Notes: a model not told the origin generated them from the sequence alone. DNA of 64,000 nucleotides from CAZGMC01 sp964526565 (GCA_964526565.1 CAZGMC010000005.1:18035-82034), one strand, 5' to 3'. Counted from the first letter of the stretch, positions 8,620 through 17,486 are shown. Translations and numbers: made by a program.

Positions 8620-8645
8620 GGGGCCGCCCGGTGCGGCCCCTTTTT
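8620..8645 (+). terminator. Intrinsic terminator of the sdh operon
   Basis: A perfect 8-bp GC stem (8620-8627 with 8633-8640) with a five-base loop is followed directly by five T. It sits 28 bases after the sdhB stop in the right orientation. Confidence 0.9.
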
Positions 8646-8779
8646 GTCGATGGAGTTTTACTGGTTTGTGGTGTGGTACGGTGCCCCTGGCTCTCATCCC
8701 TTGGGCAGTTGCCGTGGATTGATCACGAACATGTGTCATGGGCGGCCTTGCGCCGTGATCGGCCTGAGGCCTATATCTC

Positions 8780-8810
8780 TTGCAGCAAAATATGCTGAAA
8801 CAGCATATAT
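8780..8810 (+). promoter_or_regulatory. Possible promoter with palindromic operator
   Basis: An 8-bp inverted repeat with an AAA centre (8790-8797 with 8801-8808) lies in an A/T-rich island upstream of the small gene at 8868. A TTGCAG hexamer at 8780 and the AT-rich right arm, about 18 bases later, could be -35 and -10 elements. If so, the palindrome would overlap the promoter like a repressor site. This is inference from pattern only. Confidence 0.4.
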
Positions 8811-8867
8811 CATTCCGGTATAAAAGGACGGCGGCAACGACCGGCCGATGCGAGACAGGAGGGACGC

Positions 8868-9122
8868 ATGCAAGGACAGCAGACAGTGGCCAGCGCGTGG
8901 GGCGCCGGCCTGCTCGTCACGGCCCTGATGGTCGGTATGCTCGGCCTGCTCGATCAGCCGCCGTCGGGCCAGGCTCTGGACGTCATGCTTCGTCAGGGGT
9001 CGGCACGGATCGCCGAGGCCCGGCCCGAGACCCAGGCCGAGTCCCCGCTCGATACCGTTGTTGCCAGTGTTTCGGCAGCTCGGCAAAGCGTGCCTGACAA
9101 GGCACCGCCCGCCTGCGGCTGA
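8868..9122 (+). CDS. Small membrane-anchored protein of unknown function
   Basis: I do not recognise this 84-residue protein. Its start is well supported: an AGGAGGG ribosome-binding site lies just upstream of the ATG at 8868. The N-terminus carries one hydrophobic segment, AWGAGLLVTALMVGMLGLL (residues 10-28), either a membrane anchor or an uncleaved signal. A short soluble tail with a single terminal Cys follows. It stands alone between the sdh terminator and the converging membrane-protein operon, behind a putative palindromic operator. About 145 bases of GC-rich DNA with nothing recognisable separate it from the next gene. Confidence 0.65.
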   Translation: MQGQQTVASAWGAGLLVTALMVGMLGLLDQPPSGQALDVMLRQGSARIAEARPETQAESPLDTVVASVSAARQSVPDKAPPACG

Positions 9123-9267
9123 CCCCGGACCCTGACCGGACCCTGGCACCCAAACCCTTACACCCGGACCCTGCCCGGACCTGCCACTCTCCTCACCCTC
9201 CCGTTCGTGCCCCTGCCGGGGTGCGAAGGCAAGGTCCGGGCGGGGCCCTTCGCGGCCAGCGCCGCTC

Positions 9268-11352
9268 TCACCGCCCCTCCCGCCGCCAGGCGGCCATCAG
9301 GCCGCCGACACCGAGCAGCAGGGCCAGTGCCGCCGGCATCAGCGGCGCCTCGCTGACGCCGGTCACCACATAGTCGCCGTTGGCGCGCAGGCCGATCCAG
9401 TCGCGCCCGGCGGCATCGCGGCCCGGCTCGATGCGGCGCACCTCCGGCAGGCCGTCCTCGGCCAGCCAGGTCACCGAACCGCCGGTCGCCGCCGCCACCG
9501 GCGCCAGCCGTTCGGGCGTCGTGCGCAGGTCGGACAGCTCCGGCGGGTTGGCGGCGCCGACCACGGCCAGCGCCGTCTGCTCCTCGTCGGCCAAGCGGAA
9601 GATGCCGGGTTCTGCGGCGACGTAATGGCCGACGGCGCGGCCGGGGGCGGCCTCGGTCAATTCGACCCGGGTCCGTTCGCCGGACGGCGTCAGCACCGTC
9701 ACCGTGCGCGGTCCCGGCTCCAGGCTGCGCCGCTCGATGTCGATGCGCGTGCCGGAGACCTCGGCGCGCAGGTCGTTCTCCTCCAGCGCCGGTTCCTTCA
9801 TCAGCCAGTGGGCCAGCCGGCGCAGCAGCTCGGCCTGCGGCCCGCCGCCCTCGAAGCCGCGGCTCCACAACCAGATGTGGTCGCTCATCAGCTGGGCGAC
9901 GCGGCCCTCGCCGAACCGGTCGAGGATCAGCAGTGGCCGGGCGTCGGCGCCGCTCATGACCACCGTGCCGCGGGTCGGCGCCACGTCGATCTGCCGGAAC
10001 CAGCGGCCCCAGCCCGGCGGTCGGTCGCCGCCTCTGCCGCCTCTGCCGCCGCTGCCACCGCCATCCAGCGCCGCGGTCACCGGGTGGCGCAGCCCCGCCT
10101 CGCTGATTGCCGGCTGGAAGCCGCGCTCGACGATCTCGCCGGTCGGCTCGCCGGGCAGCACGCGGCCCAGCGGCGTGCGGTACAGGCTGAACACGTCGGC
10201 GAAGTCCGGCCCGCTTGCCTCCAGGAAGGCGCCGCCGTTCTCCACGTAATTTGCAATGTTGTTCAGGTAGGTGCTGTGCAGCACGCCGCGCCGCCGGTAG
10301 CGGTCGAAGATGATCAGGTCGAACTCGGCAAGACGCAGCTCGAACAGGTCGCGGATCGGGAAGGCGATCAGCGACAGCTCGCTGATCGGCGTGCCGTCCT
10401 GGCCCTCGGGCGGGCGCAGGATGGTGAAATGCACCAGGTCGACGCCGGGGTCGGACTTCAGGATGTTGCGCCAGGTGCGCTCGCCGGGGTGCGGCTCGCC
10501 GGAGACCAGCAGGACGCGCAGCCGGTCGCGCACGCCGTTGACGACGACCACGGCCCGGTTGTTGGCCAGGGTCAGTTCCTGGTCGGCCGGCGCCGCCTCG
10601 AACTCGAACACCGTCGGGCCGCCATGGTCGATGCGGAAGGTCAGGTCGCTGTCGCGGCCGACGAACAGCCGCTCGCGGCGCAACGGCTCGCCGTCGCGGG
10701 TCACGGTGACGTCGACCAGCCCGGCCGCCGCGGCCTCGGGCAGGTCGTCGACGCGCAGCGTGACCGTGACGGTGCGCCCGACCAGGCCGAATGCCGGCGC
10801 CTGCGCCACGACCAGGCGGCGGTCGGCCTCGTCGGGCCGGCCGGTCAGCAGGGTGTGCACCGGCCCCAGGCCGTCCAGCGCGGCCGGCGGCGGCACGTCG
10901 TGCACCTGCCCGTCGGTCAGCAGCACGGCTCCGGCCAGGCGGCGGCGCGGCACGTCGGCCACCGCCGACTCCATGGCGTCGAACAGCCGCGTCTCCTCGA
11001 TCTCGTCGCCGCCGGCGCGCACCACGCGGACCTCCAGGTCGTCGAAGCCGGCCAGGGTCTCCCGCAGTTCGGCGAGCGCGTCCTCGGTACGGGCGGCGCG
11101 CCCGCCGGTCGCCTGGCTGGGCGACTCGTCGACGACGACCACGGCGACATCGCGCATCGGCTCGCGCTCCTCTTCGACCAGCGACGGGTTGAGCAGGGCC
11201 AGCGCCAGCGTCGCCGCCACCAGCCAGCGCCACGCCGCGCCGCGGGCGCGGCTGAGCGTCGCCGCCACCAGCACCACGGCGACAAGGCCGAACAGCGGCC
11301 CCAGCAGGGTCCAGGGCAGCAGCGGCGCGAAGGCGATATCGGCGGCGGTCAT
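9268..11352 (-). CDS. Large membrane protein of the MoxR/DUF58/DUF4159 operon
   Basis: A 694-residue inner-membrane protein with two N-terminal hydrophobic helices (roughly residues 8-32 and 43-60), a large extracytoplasmic or soluble body and one C-terminal helix (PAALALLLGVGGLMAAW). The stretch RDVAVVVVDESPSQ followed by AVLLTDGQVHD resembles a VWA-type metal-binding fold. The central part (LRVLLVSGEPHPGERTWRN...LIIFDRYRRRGV...YVENGGAFLEASG) resembles the glutamine-amidotransferase-like domain reported for such proteins. ATG 11352 is preferred over a GTG two codons earlier because of a GGAG sequence just upstream. It is the fourth gene of the operon starting with MoxR. These operons are thought to assemble or activate envelope complexes, but the client is unknown. 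Confidence 0.8.
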   Translation of the reverse strand: MTAADIAFAPLLPWTLLGPLFGLVAVVLVAATLSRARGAAWRWLVAATLALALLNPSLVEEEREPMRDVAVVVVDESPSQATGGRAARTEDALAELRETLAGFDDLEVRVVRAGGDEIEETRLFDAMESAVADVPRRRLAGAVLLTDGQVHDVPPPAALDGLGPVHTLLTGRPDEADRRLVVAQAPAFGLVGRTVTVTLRVDDLPEAAAAGLVDVTVTRDGEPLRRERLFVGRDSDLTFRIDHGGPTVFEFEAAPADQELTLANNRAVVVVNGVRDRLRVLLVSGEPHPGERTWRNILKSDPGVDLVHFTILRPPEGQDGTPISELSLIAFPIRDLFELRLAEFDLIIFDRYRRRGVLHSTYLNNIANYVENGGAFLEASGPDFADVFSLYRTPLGRVLPGEPTGEIVERGFQPAISEAGLRHPVTAALDGGGSGGRGGRGGDRPPGWGRWFRQIDVAPTRGTVVMSGADARPLLILDRFGEGRVAQLMSDHIWLWSRGFEGGGPQAELLRRLAHWLMKEPALEENDLRAEVSGTRIDIERRSLEPGPRTVTVLTPSGERTRVELTEAAPGRAVGHYVAAEPGIFRLADEEQTALAVVGAANPPELSDLRTTPERLAPVAAATGGSVTWLAEDGLPEVRRIEPGRDAAGRDWIGLRANGDYVVTGVSEAPLMPAALALLLGVGGLMAAWRREGR

Positions 11353-11388
11353 CGGCACTCCATCATTGGTCCGTCATTGGCCGCTCCG

Positions 11389-14226
11389 TTACTGGCCGAG
11401 GCGTTCCAGGATCGACGGCACATGCACCTGGTCGGCCTTGTAGTTGCCGGTCAGGGCGTACATCACGAGGTTGACGCCGAACCGGTAGGCCATCTCGCGC
11501 TGGCGCTCGCCGCCCGGCACGACCGGGAACAGCGGCCGGCCGGTCTCGTCCATGGCCCAGGCGCCGGCCCAGTCGTTGCCGCCGATGATCACCGACGAGA
11601 CCCCGTCATTGACGTGGGCGTCGGCGGTCTCCACCCACAGCTCGCCGCCGGCGAAGCGGCCGGGAAAGTCCTGCATCAGGTAGAAGGCGCGGGTCAGCAC
11701 GTGCTCCGGCGGCACCGGCGACAGTGGCGGGATGTCCAGCCCGGCGGCCAGCGTGCGCAGGCGCTGCCCGCCGGGGCCGGCGCCCAGCACCGCACCGCCG
11801 CCGCCGTGCGCCTGGTCGCGGGTGTCGAACAGGATCATGCCGCCGTGGCGCAGATAGTCGTTGAGCCGGGCCGCGGCGCGGCCGGAGAGGTCCGGCTGCT
11901 CCGGCACCACCGGCCAGTACAGCAGCGGGAAGAAGGCCAGCTCGTCCTCGGCCGGGTCGACGCCCAGGGCGCCGACCGGCTCGGCGGCGGTGCGCAGGCG
12001 CAGCACGCGGCTCAGCCCGTCCAGCCCGGCGCGGCTGACCTCGTCGACCTCGGCGATGCCGGTCTCGACATAGGCCAGGTAGACATCGTTCGCCGCCATC
12101 AGGGCAAACTCGTCGTCGGTCTGCGCCTGCGCCGGCGGCACGACCAGCAGCACCGCCAGGGCCGCCGCCCCCAGCGTCGCCGCGCCCAGCGTCGCCGCCC
12201 CCAGCGTCGCCGCCCCCAGCGTCGCCGCCCCCTGCGTCGCCGCCCTCAGCGTCGCCGCCCCCAGCGTCGCCGCGCCCAGCGTCGCCGCCCGGCGCCGCCG
12301 CGGCGGCACGATCAGCCCGCGCAGGGCCAGCGCGATGGCCAGGTCGACGGCCACGAGCAGCATCGCCGCGGCCAGCAGCCAGGGCTGCAGCGGCGTCTCG
12401 CCGCGCACGTCGTAGCCGCCGATCACGACACCCTGGGGCAGCCCCTGCAGCCGCGCCACCGTGTCCACCGTGGCGCCTAGGTTGAGCGCCTGCCGGGCGT
12501 CCTCGCTGCCGTAGAAGCCGGGCGGGTGGGCCGGGCCCACGGCGGCCTCCAGCGGCCGTTCGCCGGTCAGCGGCAGGGCCGTGGCCGGCGGCGCCTCCAG
12601 GCGGCCGAAGCCGTCCAGGGTCTGCAGCGGCGGCAGCGGCCCGCCGCCGCCCTCGCCGGCCACGCCGGCGCCGAGCGAGACCATGCGCCGCAGCATCGCC
12701 ACGAACAGCCCCGACAGTGGCAGATTGGACCACTCCGGTCCGGCCGTGGTGTGGACCAGCACCAGCCAGCCGTCGCCGTGCGCCTCGGCGGTGACCAGTG
12801 GCGTGCCGTCGGCCAGCCGCGCCCAGGCGTGCTCGGCGAGGTCGATGGTCGGCTCGGCCAGCACCTGCCGGTCGATCAGCACGTCCTGCGGCACCTCCAG
12901 GCCGTAGAACGGACTGTCCGGGGTGAACGGCGCCAGCGGCATCGGCTCGGTCCAGCTCAGCGCGCCGCTCAGCGTGCGGTCGCCGAAGCGCAGCGGCACC
13001 GGCACCAGCGGATCCGGATTGGCGGCCAGCAGCGGCCCGGCGAAGCGGATCAGCACGCCGCCGCGCTCCATCCAGCCCTCCAGCGCCGCCATGTCCTCCG
13101 GCGCCGGGGTGCCGCGGTCGGGCAGCAGGATCGCCGCCACGCCGGCATCGGTCAGCGCCGCCGGGCTGCCGCGGGTGATTTCGCTGAACGGCGCCAGCGC
13201 CCGCGCCGGATAATAGGTGTCGGACAGCAGCGGTTGGGCCTCGCTCTGCGCATCGTCGGCGACCAGGCCGACCGGGTGGCGCCGCCAGCGCTGGTCGAGC
13301 AGCACCACGGCGCCGGCCGTGGTCTCGCCCTCGATGGCCAGGCGGGTCGCCTCGTTGCGCAGCGGCGTCGGCAGGTCGAGCCGCGCCTCGGCGACGGTCG
13401 CTCCGGGCGCGAAGGTCGCCGCCTGGCGGGCCAGCAGCCGGCCGTCGGGCCCGGTGGCGCGCACCTGCAGGCGCCGGTCCTCGCCGCCTCCGACGCGCTG
13501 CACGCGCACCGTCAGGTCGGCGCCGGTGCGGTCCGGCGGCGTCAGCAGCAGCGCCGTGGCGTCGGCCGCCGGCAGCACCGCGGCGGCGCTGCCGAAGCGC
13601 TGCAGCCGCTCGGCCAGGGCCGTCGCCTGCGGTCCGTCGAGGCCGTCGGTCAGCCACACGGCATGGGCGGACGACTCCAGGCGCAGCGTGTCGAGCGCCG
13701 CCAGCGCCGCAGCGCGATCCGCCGGCCACGGCTGCGGCGCCAGGGCGTCGGCGACGGTGCGGGCCTCGGCGGCGCGCATCGGCCCGGCCAGTTCCGGCGG
13801 CCGGCCCGGCGCGTCGGGCGTCGTGGCCAACACGACGACCCGCCGGCCCTGGCGCTCGGCCTGGTCGATCAGCTCCAGCATGCGCGTCTGGCGGGCCGCC
13901 CAGCCGGCCGCCGCCGCCCAGCCGTTGTCGACGACCAGCAGCAGCGGCCCCGACCCCGGCATCTCCGCCGCCGGATTCAGCAGCGGCCGGGCCAGGGCGA
14001 CGATGACCAGCGCGGCGATCAGCAGGCGCAGCAGCAGCAGCCACAGCGGCGTGCGCTCCGGCGTGCGCTCGCGGGCAACCAGGTCGCGCAGCAGCCGGAT
14101 GGCGGGGAAGCGCAGCAGCCGTGGCGCCGGCGGCGTCACCCGCAGCAGCCAGTAGATCACGGGCAGCACCGCCAGGGCGGCGAGCACCCACGGCGTGGCG
14201 AACACGAGGGGCCCGAGGTTGAGCAT
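11389..14226 (-). CDS. BatA-like N-terminal / DUF4159 C-terminal membrane protein
   Basis: A 945-residue protein. The N-terminus (MLNLGPLVFATPWVLAALAV) with two helices near residues 10-27 and 60-80 is the BatA/aerotolerance-type N-terminal domain found beside MoxR and DUF58 genes. A VWA-like core with ...LLLVVDNGWAAAAGWAARQ follows. Near residues 630-655 is a third hydrophobic segment, then an Ala-Thr-Leu-Gly repeat linker (see the repeat at 12170-12289), then a fourth hydrophobic stretch. The C-terminal third (from about residue 715, LAYVETGIAEVDEVSRAGLDGL to GVNLVMYALTGNYK) is the DUF4159 domain, including FFPLLYWPVVPEQPDLS. The product is probably anchored in the inner membrane with periplasmic domains. 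It follows the DUF58 gene after six bases. Confidence 0.85.
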   Translation of the reverse strand: MLNLGPLVFATPWVLAALAVLPVIYWLLRVTPPAPRLLRFPAIRLLRDLVARERTPERTPLWLLLLRLLIAALVIVALARPLLNPAAEMPGSGPLLLVVDNGWAAAAGWAARQTRMLELIDQAERQGRRVVVLATTPDAPGRPPELAGPMRAAEARTVADALAPQPWPADRAAALAALDTLRLESSAHAVWLTDGLDGPQATALAERLQRFGSAAAVLPAADATALLLTPPDRTGADLTVRVQRVGGGEDRRLQVRATGPDGRLLARQAATFAPGATVAEARLDLPTPLRNEATRLAIEGETTAGAVVLLDQRWRRHPVGLVADDAQSEAQPLLSDTYYPARALAPFSEITRGSPAALTDAGVAAILLPDRGTPAPEDMAALEGWMERGGVLIRFAGPLLAANPDPLVPVPLRFGDRTLSGALSWTEPMPLAPFTPDSPFYGLEVPQDVLIDRQVLAEPTIDLAEHAWARLADGTPLVTAEAHGDGWLVLVHTTAGPEWSNLPLSGLFVAMLRRMVSLGAGVAGEGGGGPLPPLQTLDGFGRLEAPPATALPLTGERPLEAAVGPAHPPGFYGSEDARQALNLGATVDTVARLQGLPQGVVIGGYDVRGETPLQPWLLAAAMLLVAVDLAIALALRGLIVPPRRRRAATLGAATLGAATLRAATQGAATLGAATLGAATLGAATLGAAALAVLLVVPPAQAQTDDEFALMAANDVYLAYVETGIAEVDEVSRAGLDGLSRVLRLRTAAEPVGALGVDPAEDELAFFPLLYWPVVPEQPDLSGRAAARLNDYLRHGGMILFDTRDQAHGGGGAVLGAGPGGQRLRTLAAGLDIPPLSPVPPEHVLTRAFYLMQDFPGRFAGGELWVETADAHVNDGVSSVIIGGNDWAGAWAMDETGRPLFPVVPGGERQREMAYRFGVNLVMYALTGNYKADQVHVPSILERLGQ
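12170..12289 (-). repeat. 15-bp tandem repeat, 8 copies, coding
   Basis: Eight consecutive 15-base units (consensus CCCAGCGTCGCCGCC on the plus strand, a few single-base variants) lie inside the DUF4159 gene. On the minus strand they encode repeated AATLG pentapeptides that link a transmembrane segment to the C-terminal domain. Because the unit is a multiple of three, copy-number change keeps the frame and only changes linker length. Confidence 0.95.
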
Positions 14227-14232
14227 GCGGTC

Positions 14233-15192
14233 CTATCCCCTGGCCAGGGCGCCGGGACGCGCCTGGGTCAGCGCCGCGTACAGGGCGAGCAGGGCCGGCT
14301 GCGGCGGCCGGTCGGTGCGGTGCGTGGCGAAGCTCCAGCCGGCGGTGCGGGCCAGCGCCGCCAGCCCGGCCTGGTGCGCCTCCAGCCGCTCCACATAGGC
14401 GTCGCGGATGCTTTCCACACGCGGCACCAGCTCGTCGTGCTCGCCCTCCAGCCCGGCGAAGCGGACCCGTCCGGCAAAGGGCAGGGTCTGCTCGGCCGGG
14501 TCGAGCACCTGCAACAGATGGCCGCGCCCGCCGCGCCCGGCAAACCCGGCCACGGCGCGGTCGACCTCGTCCAGTGGCGACAGGAAGTCGCCGATCAGCA
14601 CCAGCTCGGCATGGCGCGGCACCGGCACGGCCGGCGGCAGGCTGGCGCCACCGCCGCCACCGCCGCCACCGCCGCCACCGCCGCCACCGCCGACGTGGCC
14701 GGTGTCGAGCGCCGCGGCGATGCGGCCCAGGTTGACGCGGCCGGTGGCCGGCGGCCCGGCACCGCCGAGCAGCGCCACCCGCTCGCCGGCGCGGCCGAGC
14801 AGCACGGCCAGCGCCAGCAGCAGCAGCTCGGCGCGCTCCCGCTTGGGCGGCACCTCGCGGCCCGACTGGTAGGCCATGGACGGCGACCCGTCGCGCCACA
14901 GCCATACCGACTGCGAGGCCTCCCACTCGTACTCGCGGACATAGACGCCCTGGCTCTTGGCGGTCTGGCGCCAGTCGATGCGCTGGGTGGCGTCGCCCGG
15001 CTGGTAGTGGCGGAACTGCCAGAAGCTCTCGCCCATGCCGACGCGGCGCCGGCCGTGCACGCCCTGGGCGATGGTCGCCGCGACCCGCTCGGCCTGGACC
15101 AGCAGCGGCGGCAGGGCGCCGGCCAGCGCCTCGGCCTGGCGGCGGGCGCGGATGCCGGGGGAGGAGGACGTCATCGCCACGTCGGCCGGCAC
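14233..15192 (-). CDS. DUF58 domain-containing protein
   Basis: A 319-residue DUF58 protein, the standard partner of MoxR ATPases. The DUF58 core RVGMGESFWQFRHYQPGDATQRIDWRQTAKSQGVYVREYEWE (residues about 51-90) is unmistakable. A run of 15 glycines (encoded at 14648-14692) interrupts the second half of the protein, followed by ELVLIGDFLSPLDEVDRAV. No transmembrane helix is evident, so it is probably cytoplasmic. The GTG at 15192 lies four bases after the moxR stop; an ATG at 15174 is an alternative start, and neither has a good ribosome-binding site. DUF58/MoxR pairs are thought to act as chaperone-like modules. Confidence 0.88.
   Translation of the reverse strand: MPADVAMTSSSPGIRARRQAEALAGALPPLLVQAERVAATIAQGVHGRRRVGMGESFWQFRHYQPGDATQRIDWRQTAKSQGVYVREYEWEASQSVWLWRDGSPSMAYQSGREVPPKRERAELLLLALAVLLGRAGERVALLGGAGPPATGRVNLGRIAAALDTGHVGGGGGGGGGGGGGGGASLPPAVPVPRHAELVLIGDFLSPLDEVDRAVAGFAGRGGRGHLLQVLDPAEQTLPFAGRVRFAGLEGEHDELVPRVESIRDAYVERLEAHQAGLAALARTAGWSFATHRTDRPPQPALLALYAALTQARPGALARG
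14648..14692 (-). repeat. 9-bp microsatellite encoding polyglycine
   Basis: Five perfect copies of CCACCGCCG on the plus strand encode an uninterrupted 15-glycine tract inside the DUF58 protein. Slippage would add or remove three glycines at a time without breaking the frame. Confidence 0.95.
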
Positions 15193-15196
15193 CGGG

Positions 15197-16210
15197 TCAA
15201 ATGTAGGGCGCGCACAGCCGCGCGATCACGTCGTCGATGGTGACGCCGTCGGCGCGGGCGGCGAAGGTCAGCGCCATGCGGTGGCGCAGCACCGGTCCGG
15301 CCAGTGTCACCACGTCGTCCACCGATGGCGCCAGCCGGCCATCGAGCAGGGCGCGGGCGCGGCAGGCCAGCATCAGCGACTGGCTGGCGCGCGGCCCCGG
15401 TCCCCAGGCGACATAATCCTTGACCTCCGGCAGGCTGGTGGTGTCGGGCCGGCCATTGCGCACCAGGCCCAGGATGGCGTTGACGACGCCGTCGCCGACG
15501 GGGATGCGCCGCACCACGCGCTGCGCCTCCTGCAGGTCCTCGGGGCCCAGCACGCGCTGGACGCCCGCCTGCTCGGCGCCGGTCGTGGCGAGCAGCATGC
15601 GCCGCTCCGCCTCCAGGTCGGGGTAGCCGACGTCGACCTGCATCAGGAACCGGTCGAGCTGCGCCTCCGGCAGCGGGTAGGTGCCCTCCTGCTCCAGCGG
15701 GTTCTGGGTGGCCAGCACGTGGAACGGCCGCGGCAGCAGGTGGTAGTGGCCGGCCACCGACAAGCGGTGCTCCTGCATGGCCTGGAGCAGGGCCGACTGG
15801 GTGCGCGGGCTGGCGCGGTTGATCTCGTCGGCCATCAGCAGCTGGCAGAACACCGGGCCGGGCATGAAGCGGAACGCGCGCCGGCCGCCCTCCGTTTCCT
15901 CCAGGACCTCGGATCCCAGGATGTCCGACGGCATCAGGTCCGGCGTGCACTGGATGCGCCGGTCCTCCAGGCCCAGGACGATGCCCAGGGTCTCGACCAG
16001 CCGCGTCTTGGCCAGCCCCGGCACGCCGATCAGCAGCACGTGGCCGCCGCTGAGCAGCGTGATCAGGGTCTGGTCGACGACGGCGCGCTGGCCGAAGATG
16101 ATCCGTTCGACCGCCTCGCGCGCGCGGCCCAGCCGGTCGCCCAGGTGATCGATCGCCTGGAGCAGGCCCGCCTCGTCGTCGTCGCGCAGGCCGGGGGCGG
16201 ATGTGTGCAT
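15197..16210 (-). CDS. MoxR-family AAA+ ATPase
   Basis: A 337-residue MoxR-type AAA+ ATPase. Walker A is GVPGLAKTRL near residue 62, Walker B is LLMADEINRASP near residue 128, and sensor 1 is VLATQNPLEQEGTYPLPEAQLDRF. The C-terminal helical lid includes a conserved arginine region. MoxR proteins act as ATP-driven chaperones for VWA-domain partners. Here the partners are the DUF58, DUF4159 and membrane proteins that follow in the same operon with gaps of 4 to 36 bases. The gene is divergent from the DUF1285 gene, and the 83 bases between the two chosen starts hold both promoters. It is distinct from the second MoxR-type ATPase at 60475-61689. Confidence 0.95.
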   Translation of the reverse strand: MHTSAPGLRDDDEAGLLQAIDHLGDRLGRAREAVERIIFGQRAVVDQTLITLLSGGHVLLIGVPGLAKTRLVETLGIVLGLEDRRIQCTPDLMPSDILGSEVLEETEGGRRAFRFMPGPVFCQLLMADEINRASPRTQSALLQAMQEHRLSVAGHYHLLPRPFHVLATQNPLEQEGTYPLPEAQLDRFLMQVDVGYPDLEAERRMLLATTGAEQAGVQRVLGPEDLQEAQRVVRRIPVGDGVVNAILGLVRNGRPDTTSLPEVKDYVAWGPGPRASQSLMLACRARALLDGRLAPSVDDVVTLAGPVLRHRMALTFAARADGVTIDDVIARLCAPYI

Positions 16211-16293
16211 GGACGGTCACCCGAGATGTGTCGTCTGGTGTGTCGTCTGCGGAAGCCAGACCCTATATGTCTGCCAGGAGTTACTCAGATAAT

Positions 16294-16875
16294 ATGACCA
16301 AAATGGGAACGGACGAGACTGCGAGGATGCAGAAAGACGCGGCCGCCGCGGCCCGCCCGGCCGCCCGCTGCCCATCAGCCCGCTGCCCATCAGCCCGCCG
16401 CCCGTCGGCTGAGGACGAGGCCTACGACATCCGCATCGCCGCGGACGGCACTTGGTACTACCAGGGCACGCCGATCAACCGGATGGGCCTGGTCAGGCTG
16501 TTCGCCGGGGTGCTGCGCCGCGACGAGGCCGGCGACTACTGGCTGGTCACGCCGGCCGAGCGCGGCCGCATCGAGGTCGAGGACGCGCCGTTCGTCGCCG
16601 TGGAAATGACGGCCACAGGCGAAGGGCCGGACCAGGTGCTGACCTTCCGCACCAACCTGGACCATGTCGTCGAGGCCGGGCCGCAACACCCCGTTCGCGT
16701 CTTGGTCAATCCCGACACGGGCGAACCGCGGCCCTACGTTGTCATAAAAGACACACTGGAAGCCTTGATTGCACGCTCTGTATACTACGACCTAGTAGAA
16801 CGTGCAGTCAACCATGACGGGACCATGGGCATATGGAGTCGGAGAGCTTTTTTCCCGTTGGAGGGCAGCAGATAA
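16294..16875 (+). CDS. DUF1285 domain-containing protein
   Basis: A DUF1285 protein of about 193 residues and unknown biochemical role. The conserved core reads IRIAADGTWYYQGTPINRMGLVRLFAGVLRRDEAGDYWLVTPAERGRIEVEDAPFVA; its WYYQGTPI box and the WLVTP motif are diagnostic. The C-terminus (TLEALIARSVYYDLVERA...GIWSRRAFFPLG type) is also typical. I chose ATG 16294, with AGGAG about 13 bases upstream. An earlier ATG at 16201 would overlap moxR, and ATGs at 16303 and 16327 are possible. The N-terminal tail has a short Cys-Pro-Ser-Ala-Arg duplication. It begins a four-gene chain with NUDIX, DUF6111 and CCA transferase, a common alphaproteobacterial arrangement. Confidence 0.85.
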   Translation: MTKMGTDETARMQKDAAAAARPAARCPSARCPSARRPSAEDEAYDIRIAADGTWYYQGTPINRMGLVRLFAGVLRRDEAGDYWLVTPAERGRIEVEDAPFVAVEMTATGEGPDQVLTFRTNLDHVVEAGPQHPVRVLVNPDTGEPRPYVVIKDTLEALIARSVYYDLVERAVNHDGTMGIWSRRAFFPLEGSR

Positions 16876-17486
16876 GTCTTGACAGCGAGATGCTGCGGGA
16901 GCGACTCGTCTTGCGCGGCGTGACGCTGGCCGCGACTGGCCGGGTCCGCGGTGACCACGACCTGAACCTGGACATGCCGCCGCCGGGGCCGCTGCGCCGG
17001 GCGGCGGTGCTGGTGCCGCTGGTCGAGCGGGACGTGGGCCTGACCGTGCTGCTGACCCAGCGCACCGCCCACCTGCACGCTCACGCCGGCCAGATCAGCT
17101 TCCCCGGCGGCGCCTTCGAGCCGGACGATGCCGACGCCGTCGCCGCCGCCCTGCGCGAGACGGAGGAGGAGATCGGGCTGTCCTCCGGCGACGTGGAGGT
17201 CCTGGGCCGGCTCGACACCTATGTCACGCGCACCGGGTTCGAGGTGACGCCGGTGGTCGGCCTGATCCGGCCGCCGGTCCATCTGCGGCCCGACCCGTTC
17301 GAGGTGGCCGACGTGTTCGAGGTGCCGCTGACCTTCATCCTCGACCCGGCCAACCCGCAGCAGCACAGCCGCGACCTGCTGGGCAGGCCCCGGTTCTTCT
17401 ATGCCTTTCCCTACCACGACCGCTATATCTGGGGCGCCACCGCCGGCATGCTGCTCAACCTTCAGGAAGTGCTGACCGACTCGTGA
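16833..17486 (+). CDS. NUDIX hydrolase, CoA pyrophosphatase (NudL-like)
   Basis: A NUDIX hydrolase of 217 residues that probably cleaves the diphosphate of coenzyme A or its derivatives. The NUDIX box GGAFEPDDADAVAAALRETEEEIGL lies near residues 91-115 with the essential RETxEEIG. The preceding LLTQRTAHLHAHAGQISFPGG is the coenzyme-A pyrophosphatase signature. The start ATG at 16833 lies 43 bases inside the DUF1285 gene in another frame, and an internal ATG at residue 20 is possible. It ends in a GTGA overlap with the next gene. Substrate assignment rests on family resemblance. Confidence 0.9.
   Translation: MESESFFPVGGQQISLDSEMLRERLVLRGVTLAATGRVRGDHDLNLDMPPPGPLRRAAVLVPLVERDVGLTVLLTQRTAHLHAHAGQISFPGGAFEPDDADAVAAALRETEEEIGLSSGDVEVLGRLDTYVTRTGFEVTPVVGLIRPPVHLRPDPFEVADVFEVPLTFILDPANPQQHSRDLLGRPRFFYAFPYHDRYIWGATAGMLLNLQEVLTDS

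Noticed and set aside
12170..12289. Possible CRISPR array
   Set aside because: The units are 15 bases with no spacers and lie in a coding frame; it is a minisatellite. No other repeat-spacer pattern was found in the window.
9625..12480. Plus-strand frame of about 950 codons with Arg-Arg-Pro-Gln repeats
   Set aside because: It reads the 15-bp tandem repeat of the DUF4159 gene from the wrong strand; no domain or ribosome-binding site is seen.
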